From: an uncultured Lachnospiraceae bacterium
GTDB taxonomy: Bacteria; Bacillota; Clostridia; Lachnospirales; Lachnospiraceae
Assembly: GCA_947175435.1 (NCBI GenBank)
Contig: CAMWMS010000009.1
Location: 1 to 35,226 of the forward strand
DNA length: 35,226 nucleotides
Reading direction: 5' to 3'
A model generated the notes under the pieces. The model had not been told where the DNA came from and did no database searches. It saw nothing but the letters and a program-made list of their open reading frames with translations. Shown piece after piece: positions 21,960 to 29,853 of the stretch. Positions within the stretch are counted from its first letter, which is position 1. Each line of letters begins with the position of its first letter. A program made the translations under genes and the position numbers.

Positions 21960-23165
21960 ATGGCAAAAGAAATGATTGCAATGCTTCTTGCCGGCGGACA
22001 AGGTTCACGCCTTTATGCACTTACAGAGAAACTTGCAAAACCAGCAGTTCCTTTTGGCGGTAAATATCGTATCATCGATTTCCCGCTTTCTAACTGCGTC
22101 AATTCAGGTATTGATACCGTAGGTATCCTGACCCAGTATCAGCCGCTGGAGTTAAACGAATACATAGGCAACGGCCAGCCGTGGGATTTGGATCGTCTCT
22201 ATGGAGGAGTGCATGTACTGCCGCCTTATCAGAAAGCGCATGGGTCAGACTGGTATAAAGGCACGGCAAATGCGATTTATCAGAATATATCGTTTATCGA
22301 GCGCTATGACCCGAAATACGTTATCATTCTTTCCGGTGATCAGATCTGTAAACAGGACTACAGTGATTTCCTTGAATTCCACAAAGCGAAAAACGCGGAA
22401 TTCAGTGTTGCCGTTATGGAAGTTCCGTGGGAGGAGGCATCCCGTCTCGGTCTAATGGTAGTGGACGAGAACGATAAGATTACGGAATTTCAGGAGAAAC
22501 CGAAAAATCCTAAGTCCAATCTGGCTTCCATGGGTATCTATATTTTCAACTGGGATATCCTGAAAAAATATCTGGAAGAGGACGAGGCTGATCCGGAATC
22601 CGATAACGACTTCGGTAAGAACATAATCCCTAATCTGCTCCGTGATAATCGTCAGATGTATGCTTATCATTTCGGCGGATACTGGAAAGACGTAGGAACC
22701 ATTTCTTCCCTGTGGGAAGCGAACATGGAAGTTTTGGACCCTGAACATAGCGGTATTAACCTTTTTGACGAGGGTTGGAAGATCTACAGCCGCAATGCAG
22801 GTATGACAGGACACAAGATCAGTGCAGGCGCAGTTGTAGAGAATGCAATGATCACCGATGGGTGCCGGGTCAAGGGTACGGTAAAGCATTCCATTCTTTT
22901 TGCCGGCGTAAAGGTAGAAGCCGGTGCGGTGGTGGAAGACGCTGTTATCATGGGCGGCACGACAATCAAGGCGGGCGCGGTTGTGAAGCACTGTATCGTG
23001 GCGGAAAATGTGACGATCTGTGAAAATGCCGTAGTAGGTGCAATGCCCACCGGGGACGAAAAGGGCGTAGCGATCATCGCTTCGGGTGTTACCATAGGTG
23101 AAAATGTCGTGGTAGGTCCTAATGCTATGGTGAATAATAATGTAGAAGGTGGTGAAGTACAATGA
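21960..23165 (+). CDS. glgC: Glucose-1-phosphate adenylyltransferase, catalytic subunit
   Basis: A 401-residue ADP-glucose pyrophosphorylase, which makes ADP-glucose from ATP and glucose 1-phosphate, the committed step of bacterial glycogen synthesis. The nucleotidyltransferase domain starts [18 protein letters not shown] with the intact GGxGxRL loop, then [20 protein letters not shown]; later [10 protein letters not shown] lies at the sugar-phosphate site. The C-terminal third is a left-handed beta-helix of hexapeptide-like repeats ([15 protein letters not shown] and similar). AGGAGG lies 9 bases before the ATG at 21960; the frame upstream to 21915 has no signal. It overlaps glgD by 4 bp. 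Confidence 0.96.
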   Translation: MAKEMIAMLLAGGQGSRLYALTEKLAKPAVPFGGKYRIIDFPLSNCVNSGIDTVGILTQYQPLELNEYIGNGQPWDLDRLYGGVHVLPPYQKAHGSDWYKGTANAIYQNISFIERYDPKYVIILSGDQICKQDYSDFLEFHKAKNAEFSVAVMEVPWEEASRLGLMVVDENDKITEFQEKPKNPKSNLASMGIYIFNWDILKKYLEEDEADPESDNDFGKNIIPNLLRDNRQMYAYHFGGYWKDVGTISSLWEANMEVLDPEHSGINLFDEGWKIYSRNAGMTGHKISAGAVVENAMITDGCRVKGTVKHSILFAGVKVEAGAVVEDAVIMGGTTIKAGAVVKHCIVAENVTICENAVVGAMPTGDEKGVAIIASGVTIGENVVVGPNAMVNNNVEGGEVQ

Positions 23166-24307
23166 TAAAATCAAGCACAAATGTAATCGGTATTATTTTC
23201 CCTAACAGTTATGACGCTCTGGTTCCGGAGCTGGTCAGTGTGCGTTTGATGGCTTCTATTCCTTTTGCCAGTCGTTATCGTATCATTGATTTTATCCTGT
23301 CCAGTATGACGCACTCAGGCATTGATAATATTTCCGTTATCGTAAATCAGAACTACCATTCATTGATGGACCACTTGGGCTCCGGCCGTGAGTGGGATCT
23401 GGTTCGTAAGAATGGTGGTCTGCATATTTTCCCGCCTTTTGCAGAGAAAAAAGTAGACGGGCCTTATGTCGGACGTGCCGGCGCTCTGGCGAATCTTCTG
23501 AATTTCTTAAAAGCACAGAAGGAAAAATATGTGGTCATGTCAGATACCAATGTTGTGGTCAATTGTGATTTCAATGCCATGCTTCAGGCACATGCAGACA
23601 ACAAGGCGGATATCACGATCGCATACAACGAGCAGGAATTGCCGAAGGAACTGCTGGATTATCAGACCAGCGACAGAGTCTTCTATTACACCTTTGATGT
23701 GGAACAGGGGCGTATCCGTAAAGTGTACATTAATCCGAAGACAGACGGTGTGCAGAATACTTCCATGAATATTTTTGTCATGGAGCGTGAACTGCTGATC
23801 GATCTTGTCAGCAATGCATATATGCAGGGACGGTCCTTCTTTATGCGCGATATTATCATGCCCCAGCTCGGCAAGCTGAACGTACAGGCTTACAAGTATA
23901 CAGGTTATGTAGCGCGTATCAGCGGTATGAAGAGTTACTTTGAAGAGAATATGAAGCTTCTGGATGACTATAATCTGGACGCTCTGTTTGCGGGAGCTCC
24001 TATATATACGAAGATTCGTGGCGATAACCCGACGCATTACAAGGACGGAGCAAAGGTGCAGAACGCGATGATGGCAGATGGCTGTGTGATTGAAGGTGAA
24101 GTGGAGAACAGCGTGATCTTCCGTGGCGTTAAGGTCGGCAAAGGCGCTAAGATCAAGAATTGTATCCTGATGCAGGATACCGTGGTGGAGGCCGGCGCGA
24201 ACGTGGAATATCTCATCACTGACAAGAATGTCACCATCACAGCGGGCAAAGAGATGAAAGGCACCGATACTTTCCCGGTTTATATTGAGAAGTTTAAGAC
24301 GGTATAG
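23162..24307 (+). CDS. glgD: Glucose-1-phosphate adenylyltransferase, GlgD subunit
   Basis: A 381-residue GlgC paralogue, typical of Firmicutes. The N-terminal loop reads [14 protein letters not shown] instead of the glycine-rich GGxGxRL of GlgC, so this subunit is probably not catalytic by itself but modulates GlgC in a mixed tetramer, as known for GlgD proteins. [12 protein letters not shown] and the C-terminal beta-helix ([20 protein letters not shown]) are conserved. The start codon overlaps the glgC stop in an ATGA arrangement, indicating coupled translation. A clear terminator follows; no other glycogen gene lies in the window. Confidence 0.95.
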   Translation: MIKSSTNVIGIIFPNSYDALVPELVSVRLMASIPFASRYRIIDFILSSMTHSGIDNISVIVNQNYHSLMDHLGSGREWDLVRKNGGLHIFPPFAEKKVDGPYVGRAGALANLLNFLKAQKEKYVVMSDTNVVVNCDFNAMLQAHADNKADITIAYNEQELPKELLDYQTSDRVFYYTFDVEQGRIRKVYINPKTDGVQNTSMNIFVMERELLIDLVSNAYMQGRSFFMRDIIMPQLGKLNVQAYKYTGYVARISGMKSYFEENMKLLDDYNLDALFAGAPIYTKIRGDNPTHYKDGAKVQNAMMADGCVIEGEVENSVIFRGVKVGKGAKIKNCILMQDTVVEAGANVEYLITDKNVTITAGKEMKGTDTFPVYIEKFKTV

Positions 24308-24362
24308 GCAGGCTGCAGGTGCCGAGTCAGTAACATGAACTCTGATAAACCAGTAATATTAT

Positions 24363-24405
24363 AAAGCCGACAGATCTGTGACGAGTAGCAGACTGTCGGC
24401 TTTTT
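24363..24405 (+). terminator. Terminator of glgC-glgD
   Basis: AAAGCCGACAG (24363-24373) and CTGTCGGCTTT (24393-24403) form a perfect 11-bp stem with five T residues from 24401. Confidence 0.85.
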
Positions 24406-24482
24406 GTGGAACTGCTGGCGGAAGTATTAACTGTTTTTCACAATGAAATTGATGAAATAAGATACTGGAATGGTGAAAATGG

Positions 24483-24511
24483 TTGTATATACGGAGAATA
24501 TTGTCTATAAT
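24483..24511 (+). promoter_or_regulatory. Promoter of the Uma2-family gene
   Basis: TTGTAT (24483-24488), 17 bases, TATAAT (24506-24511). The same promoter with the same spacing is kept in the decayed copy at 20199-20227, which supports that it is real. Confidence 0.7.
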
Positions 24512-24536
24512 AGAATCAAGAGTGGAGGTGCGAAGG

Positions 24537-25070
24537 ATGGATGCATTGAAACATGAAGAAACTTATACCATAGATGATATTTATGCTTTACCGGATGGAG
24601 AGCGTGCAGAGCTGATTGATGGAAAGATATATTATATGGCTCCGCCGAGTTGGACGCATCAACGAATAAGTAGTAGATTGCATCAAGTAATCGCGAATTA
24701 TATTGACAGTAAAAATGGAACATGTCAAGTTTTAGCGGCTCCGTTTGCTGTATTTTTGAATGAAGATGATATAAATTATGTTGAACCGGACATTTCTGTG
24801 ATTTGTGATGAGTCTAAATTAGATGAAAAAGTCTGTCATGGCGCACCGGATTGGATCATTGAAATTGTATTGCAAAGCAGTAAATCGAGAGATTATATGA
24901 CAAAGCTGTTTAAATATCGTACAGCAGATGTCAGAGAGTATTGGATTGTTGATCCGGAAAATCGGATGGTTATGGTTTATGAGTTTGAAAAAGATATAGT
25001 GGAACAATATAATTTTGGTGAAGAGGTGCCGGTTGGAATATATGATGGTTTTTCAATAAAAGTAGAGTAG
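24537..25070 (+). CDS. Uma2-family (DUF820) restriction-endonuclease-fold protein
   Basis: A 177-residue protein of the Uma2/DUF820 family, which has a PD-(D/E)XK nuclease fold but mostly unknown function. Typical parts: YTIDDIYALPDGERAELIDG at the start, IYYMAPPSWTHQRIS, then YVEPDISVICDESKL and PDWIIEIVLQSSKSRD carrying the presumed acidic and polar catalytic residues, and VREYWIVDPENRMVMVYEF. GGAGG lies 8 bases before the ATG at 24537; the frame from 24483 starts inside the promoter and is rejected. A broken copy of this gene and its promoter lies within the mobile element at 20118-20400. Confidence 0.88.
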   Translation: MDALKHEETYTIDDIYALPDGERAELIDGKIYYMAPPSWTHQRISSRLHQVIANYIDSKNGTCQVLAAPFAVFLNEDDINYVEPDISVICDESKLDEKVCHGAPDWIIEIVLQSSKSRDYMTKLFKYRTADVREYWIVDPENRMVMVYEFEKDIVEQYNFGEEVPVGIYDGFSIKVE

Positions 25071-25177
25071 TTAAGGCAAAATATAAAGATGAATTAGAAA
25101 ACGAGTATACTCAGAGCGGACAGCAGTATGGTGCCGGAATCTGTCAGACAAAGCTAATCTGTACGGGGAGGTTACGT

Positions 25178-25393
25178 ATGAATAAAGAATCCTTTTCATT
25201 TGTTGTGTATATGATTCATGCCTGTGCCGATAAGTGGAATATGATGCCCTCCGAGGTTTATCGGACATTACAGAGTGTAGGGTGCATTGATGGTTTCCTT
25301 GTACCACATTATGATATTCTGCATACACAAGGAACCGGATATATTGTGGATGATATCAAAAAATATCTGAAAGTGCGGGGTGTGGCAGTATGA
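25178..25393 (+). CDS. DUF3791 protein, putative antitoxin
   Basis: A 71-residue protein of the DUF3791 type (FSFVVYMIHACADKWNMMPS, then ILHTQGTGYIVDDIKKYL). GGGGAGG lies 6 bases before the ATG. Its last four bases overlap the start of the DUF3990 gene (ATGA), so the two are translationally coupled. DUF3791 genes are regularly found beside DUF3990 genes, and the pair is regarded as a possible toxin-antitoxin unit; in that reading this is the protective partner. No DNA-binding motif is visible. Confidence 0.78.
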   Translation: MNKESFSFVVYMIHACADKWNMMPSEVYRTLQSVGCIDGFLVPHYDILHTQGTGYIVDDIKKYLKVRGVAV

Positions 25394-25827
25394 TCGTTTA
25401 CCATGGATCAACAGAGATTGTGAGAAATCCGGATATAGGACATTCCTATCGGTCGCTTGATTTTGGCATGGGTTTCTATGTAACTACAGTCAGAGAGCAG
25501 GCGGAAAGATGGGCAAGGAGAAAGGCACATATTCTTGGAAAAGATAACGCGGTTCTGAATATTTATCGGATGAATGATGTTGCCAGTGAGTTTGTGGTAA
25601 AATCTTTTGATGAAGATTTGGTGGAATGGATTGATTTTGTGTGTAAATGTCGGGATGGGAAGAAGGACTATCTGAAGTATGATTTGATATTTGGAAAAGT
25701 GGCAAATGATAAGGTGTTTCGGGTAGTAGATATGTATCATACGGGGATCTGGGATAAGGAGCGAACTGCATTGTTAAAATGCAGTTTTTTTAATATACTT
25801 AAAGCCGGATACAGCGAATCCGTTTGA
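25390..25827 (+). CDS. DUF3990 protein, putative ADP-ribosyltransferase-like toxin with altered C-terminus
   Basis: A 145-residue protein with the DUF3990 pattern: MIVYHGSTEIVRNPDIG, then SLDFGMGFYVTTVREQAERW and YDLIFGKVANDKVF. The His-Gly-Ser, the FYVTT strand and an acidic C-terminal region resemble ADP-ribosyltransferase-like folds; this is a family-level inference. The end is odd: after HTGIWDKER the frame runs through a perfect terminator hairpin (25764-25792) and on to 25827, and family members are usually somewhat longer with a different tail. A 3' deletion that joined the gene to a terminator would explain this, so activity is uncertain. Confidence 0.75.
   Translation: MIVYHGSTEIVRNPDIGHSYRSLDFGMGFYVTTVREQAERWARRKAHILGKDNAVLNIYRMNDVASEFVVKSFDEDLVEWIDFVCKCRDGKKDYLKYDLIFGKVANDKVFRVVDMYHTGIWDKERTALLKCSFFNILKAGYSESV
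25764..25792 (+). terminator. Terminator hairpin inside the 3' end of the DUF3990 frame
   Basis: AACTGCA (25764-25770) pairs with TGCAGTT (25780-25786), followed by a run of T to 25791. Located within coding frame, 36 bases before the stop codon. Confidence 0.65.
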
Positions 25828-25837
25828 GGAGGTAAAC

Positions 25838-28417
25838 ATGGATAACAGAGCAGTAGCGAAGAAAATTGCAGGGGAAGCAATCGTACTATTAAAAAACAAT
25901 GAACACCTTCTACCTTTTCCAAAGGGGCAGAAGGCGGCATTTTTCGGAAGAGCGCAGATTGATACCGTCTATTCCGGAAACGGGTCGGGTGCGGCTCACA
26001 AATCGGGATGTAAGACGATATTAGAGGAATGTGAGAAAAAGGGAATTTGTGCAGAACACAGGCTGAAAGAGTATTATGCAGAGCAAATTGCCAAAGATGA
26101 GAGTACAAAAGAAAATGAATTCGATTGGGCTGATATAGGCAAAGTGATCGCCAGCGGCGCTATGTATGAAATCTTCGGAAAGTATCATGCGCCCATAGAG
26201 GAATATGAGATATCGGAAGAACAGATGAAGACTGCTGGACAGTATACGGACACAGCGGTTCTGGTGCTCGGAAGGAATTCCGGCGGTGAGGAATGCGACA
26301 GACATCTGCAGGGAGATTATTATTTGACGGATTCGGAGAAAGATTTGACGGAGCAGGTGTGCGGACATTTTGAAAAGGTAGTCCTGATCTTAAATGTCAA
26401 TGGACTGGTGGATTTATCATGGGCGGAGGACTATCCGCAGATTAAGAGTATTCTGTTTGCCGGGATTTTAGGGGAGGAAGGCGCTGCTGCACTGGCAGAA
26501 ATTCTGACCGGAACAGTCAATCCGTCGGGCAGGCTGGCATTTACCATTGCAAGAGAATATGGGGACTATCCGGCAGCCAGACACTTTTCATGGGATAAGG
26601 AAAACGAAGAAAGTTTGCTTACCTATGAAAGTTATGGATTAAGCGCAGAGGAAAATGGAAGCACGGGATATGCCAAAAGTCCGGTTACTGTTTACTATGA
26701 AGATATCTATGCAGGATATCGATATTTTGATACCTTTGCAAAGGAACCGCTGTATGCCTTCGGCTATGGATTATCTTATACGGAATTTGAAATTAAGTGC
26801 CTTGGTGCAGTAAAGGGACAAGAGGGTATTGAAGTACGGGTGTGTATAAGGAATATTGGAAATACAGCAGGTAAGGAAGTCGTACAGCTATATCTGGCAA
26901 ATAGCAACAGTGCTTATGAACATGCTTTTCAGGAATTAAAAGGATTCGAAAAGACAGAGTTTATACAGCCGGGAGAGGAAGAACAGCTCTGCATTACGGT
27001 TCCGTGGAAGGATTGGAGCAGTTATGATGAAGAAAAGGCGGCTTATCTGATCAGGCAGGGGGATTACCGGATTCTGATCGGGAATTCCTCGCGAAATACA
27101 AAAGTTGCTGCGCTGGTGCGGGTAGAGCAGGATATTCTCATGGAGCAGTGTACAAACCGCCTCGGTATTAAGGAATGCAATCGTGTGAAGCTGGAATTTC
27201 TGACTTGTTTAGGGAAGCGGGGAGAAAGTATCGCTCAGGATAAGGTGATAGAAGGAAACACTCTGGGGAAGATTTTGGAGGGAAATTCTCAGGAGGAGAT
27301 GATAGAAGGAAATACTCTGGGGAGGATGATGCCGGAGCAGAAGCCGGGCGAAAATACATCGAAATGGGATTCATGTGTACCGGAAATTAGTATAAATCCT
27401 GAAGACGTTAAAGTGATGGAGCATATGAATGTTCCGGAAACCTGTGACAGCATAAGGGAAAAGGTTAAGAACCTGTCTGTCGAACAGCTTGCGGCACTCT
27501 GCGTGGGATATGGGCCGGGTACGCCATTTGCTGCTTTCCGAGAGGAAAACGATCCGGAAACGATTTACGACCGGAATGGGAAACCGATTACAACCAACAG
27601 CCATCCCATCGGATATAATGGTTATGTTTCGCCGGCGATCGAGGAAGCGGGAATCTATTCTGTGTCATATAAGGATGGCCCGGCGGGGATCGGTGAGATG
27701 GCATGGCCGTCGGAAATGCTGATGGCTTGTGCATTTAATAAGAAGATGTGGTATGAATTCGGGAACGCCGTAGGAGCGGAGTGCGAAAAACAGCAGGTTG
27801 ATGTCTGGCTGGCACCGGCGGTAAATCTGTTGAGACACCCTTTGGGTGGGAGAAACTTTGAGTACTTTTCGGAAGATCCCTATTTAACCGGAATCTGTGC
27901 CTGTGAGGTGACGAAGGGGGTTCAGAGAAATCATCCGGTTCTGGTCTGCCCCAAGCATTTTGCGGTAAATGAGCAGGAGACCTTCCGCCGGGGAAGCAGC
28001 AATAAACATTATGACGCGGCGGATTCCATTTTAAGCGAGCGGGCGGCAAGGGAGATATATCTGAAACCTTTTGAAATGCTGGTAAGAGAGGCGGATGTTG
28101 CCTGCCTGATGACATCTTTTAATAAGATCAACGGTGTGTTTGCGGCAGGAAATGCAGACCTTTGCACCCATATCTTAAAGGAGGAATGGGGATACAGAGG
28201 TGTGGTCGTCACGGACTGGGGCGATATGGATGTGGTAGTGGACGGCGCGGATGCCGTTGCGGCGGGCAACGATGTGGTCATGCCCGGAGGCCCTCCGGTA
28301 ATTATGCAGATTCTGCAGGGGTATCAGGAAGGCAGGGTGTCCCGGGGAAATCTGGAGGTCGCGGTCGGGCATTTATTGTATATGACTGAGAAAATATCCG
28401 ATTCAGCGGGCCATTGA
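25838..28417 (+). CDS. Glycoside hydrolase family 3 enzyme with permuted domain order
   Basis: An 859-residue cytoplasmic GH3 enzyme, probably a beta-glucosidase or related exo-glycosidase. The usual order is reversed: residues about 1-240 match the GH3 C-terminal domain (EAIVLLKNNEHLLPF, then GRNSGGEECDRHL with an acid/base-region glutamate), followed by an FnIII-like domain (GYGLSYTEFEIKC to about 430), a low-complexity linker with repeated EGNTLG and EGNS, and then the GH3 barrel domain from about 545 (YKDGPAGIGE, NLLRHPLGGRNFEYFSEDP, PKHFAVNEQE and the nucleophile region GVVVTDWGDMD). This permutation is known for some clostridial and Ruminococcus beta-glucosidases. GAGGAGG lies 6 bases before the ATG. 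No signal peptide. Confidence 0.9.
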   Translation: MDNRAVAKKIAGEAIVLLKNNEHLLPFPKGQKAAFFGRAQIDTVYSGNGSGAAHKSGCKTILEECEKKGICAEHRLKEYYAEQIAKDESTKENEFDWADIGKVIASGAMYEIFGKYHAPIEEYEISEEQMKTAGQYTDTAVLVLGRNSGGEECDRHLQGDYYLTDSEKDLTEQVCGHFEKVVLILNVNGLVDLSWAEDYPQIKSILFAGILGEEGAAALAEILTGTVNPSGRLAFTIAREYGDYPAARHFSWDKENEESLLTYESYGLSAEENGSTGYAKSPVTVYYEDIYAGYRYFDTFAKEPLYAFGYGLSYTEFEIKCLGAVKGQEGIEVRVCIRNIGNTAGKEVVQLYLANSNSAYEHAFQELKGFEKTEFIQPGEEEQLCITVPWKDWSSYDEEKAAYLIRQGDYRILIGNSSRNTKVAALVRVEQDILMEQCTNRLGIKECNRVKLEFLTCLGKRGESIAQDKVIEGNTLGKILEGNSQEEMIEGNTLGRMMPEQKPGENTSKWDSCVPEISINPEDVKVMEHMNVPETCDSIREKVKNLSVEQLAALCVGYGPGTPFAAFREENDPETIYDRNGKPITTNSHPIGYNGYVSPAIEEAGIYSVSYKDGPAGIGEMAWPSEMLMACAFNKKMWYEFGNAVGAECEKQQVDVWLAPAVNLLRHPLGGRNFEYFSEDPYLTGICACEVTKGVQRNHPVLVCPKHFAVNEQETFRRGSSNKHYDAADSILSERAAREIYLKPFEMLVREADVACLMTSFNKINGVFAAGNADLCTHILKEEWGYRGVVVTDWGDMDVVVDGADAVAAGNDVVMPGGPPVIMQILQGYQEGRVSRGNLEVAVGHLLYMTEKISDSAGH

Positions 28418-28420
28418 TTC

Positions 28421-29599
28421 TTACGCTTTCGGTTTCCGAAGCACCAGAATGCCGGTCACCAGCAATACGGGGAAGATGACTGCTGTCAGAATACCCATTT
28501 TAAGTTCATCCGAAGCGATGCTTGAAATATATCCTACCAGTGTGGGACCGCTGGAGCACCCCAGATCGCCGGCCAGCGCCAGCAGTGCAAACAGGGCGGT
28601 TCCGCCGTTTCTAATCGACGCGGCAGCCTTGCTGAAGCTGCCGGGCCACATGATGCCCACGGACAGCCCGCAGATGCCGCAGCCCACAAGAGACAGGGCA
28701 GGGGAGGGCGACAGAGAGATCATCAAGTAGGAAAGGATACAGAGGATTCCGCTTCCGATCATGAATCTGTCCAGATCGATCCGGTCCCCGAATTTGCCGT
28801 AGAAGGCTCTGGCGCTTCCCATCAGGACGGCAAAGGTCATGGGACCTGCCAGATCGCCCAGCGTCTTACTCACGCCAAGTCCTCTCTCGGCAAAGGTAGA
28901 CGCCCATTGGCTCACGGACTGTTCGCTGGCGCCTGAACACAGCATCATGAGCATGAGCAGCCAGAAAACTCGGTTTCGGCACAGATCCAGCATGGACATG
29001 CCGGCTTCGCCTTCGTCTACCAGCGGCGCGATAGGCGCTTTGGCGAAGATAAAAGCGTTTACGACGGGAATAGTGATCCAGATACAAGTCAGTATTTTCC
29101 AATTGGCAATTCCGAATATTCTAAAGAAGAGCGTGGAGAGAAGTACGACTCCCACATGACCCCAGCAATAGAAAGAATGGAGTAGGCTCATCGCCTTTTC
29201 CTTATTATCCGTAGGGCAGCTCTCCATGATCGGGCTGACCAGTACTTCCAGCAGCCCGCCTCCGAGGGCGTAGATCATAACGGAGACCAGTAACCCGGCG
29301 TAAGTGCTGGGCAGTAGTTCCGGCAGAACGGCGAGCCCCAGGAGCCCTGCCGCGGACAGAATATGGGCGAGCAGAATGGAAGCCCGGTAACCGATCTCAT
29401 CCACGAAGCCAGCAGACAGCAGATCCACCAGTAGCTGGATACCGAAGTTGAAGGTGATTAGCATGGTGATCTGACTGAGAGGGATGCCGTATACGCTTTC
29501 GAAGGTTAAAAACAGTAGAGGAACGAAGTTATTGACGATCGCCTGTACGATATATCCTACGAAACATGCGTAGATTGTCTTTTGATAGTTGGGATTCAT
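28421..29599 (-). CDS. Major facilitator superfamily transporter
   Basis: A 392-residue protein with about twelve hydrophobic segments and a central charged loop (APLVDEGEAGMSML), typical of MFS carriers. The A-like loop between segments 2 and 3 reads GFVDEIGYRASIL, a variant of the G-x-x-x-D-R/K-x-G signature. AAGGAGC lies about 8 bases before the ATG at 29599, preferred over the TTG at 29632. It is convergent with the GH3 gene, with 3 bp between stop codons and no separate terminator. The substrate is unknown; a sugar or sugar-derivative role fits the neighbours but is not shown. Confidence 0.87.
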   Translation of the reverse strand: MNPNYQKTIYACFVGYIVQAIVNNFVPLLFLTFESVYGIPLSQITMLITFNFGIQLLVDLLSAGFVDEIGYRASILLAHILSAAGLLGLAVLPELLPSTYAGLLVSVMIYALGGGLLEVLVSPIMESCPTDNKEKAMSLLHSFYCWGHVGVVLLSTLFFRIFGIANWKILTCIWITIPVVNAFIFAKAPIAPLVDEGEAGMSMLDLCRNRVFWLLMLMMLCSGASEQSVSQWASTFAERGLGVSKTLGDLAGPMTFAVLMGSARAFYGKFGDRIDLDRFMIGSGILCILSYLMISLSPSPALSLVGCGICGLSVGIMWPGSFSKAAASIRNGGTALFALLALAGDLGCSSGPTLVGYISSIASDELKMGILTAVIFPVLLVTGILVLRKPKA

Positions 29600-29644
29600 G
29601 GGACTGCTCCTTGTGTTTTCATATTCTATCAATAAAGCCTTATG

Positions 29645-29663
29645 ATGAAATGTTCCGTTTCAT
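29645..29663. promoter_or_regulatory. Palindrome before the MFS gene, possible operator
   Basis: ATGAAA (29645-29650) and TTTCAT (29658-29663) flank TGTTCCG in the divergent region between the MFS and DUF3160 genes. It is a candidate regulator site only; no adjacent regulator gene is present. Confidence 0.3.
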
Positions 29664-29853
29664 TAAGTCCATGCCTATTATACTATCAGGACTGTCTTTT
29701 GCACAGATAATCTTTCTTTTTCTTTCACACTTACATCTTGCTTGTGAATGTGTGAACAGTAACAATATTTTCTTATTTTCCGAAGTGGGGTGTCATTCTT
29801 GTTTTTTTCGATTCCCTAGAGTAGAATAGTTGTATCGAGGGGAGGAATTGGTT

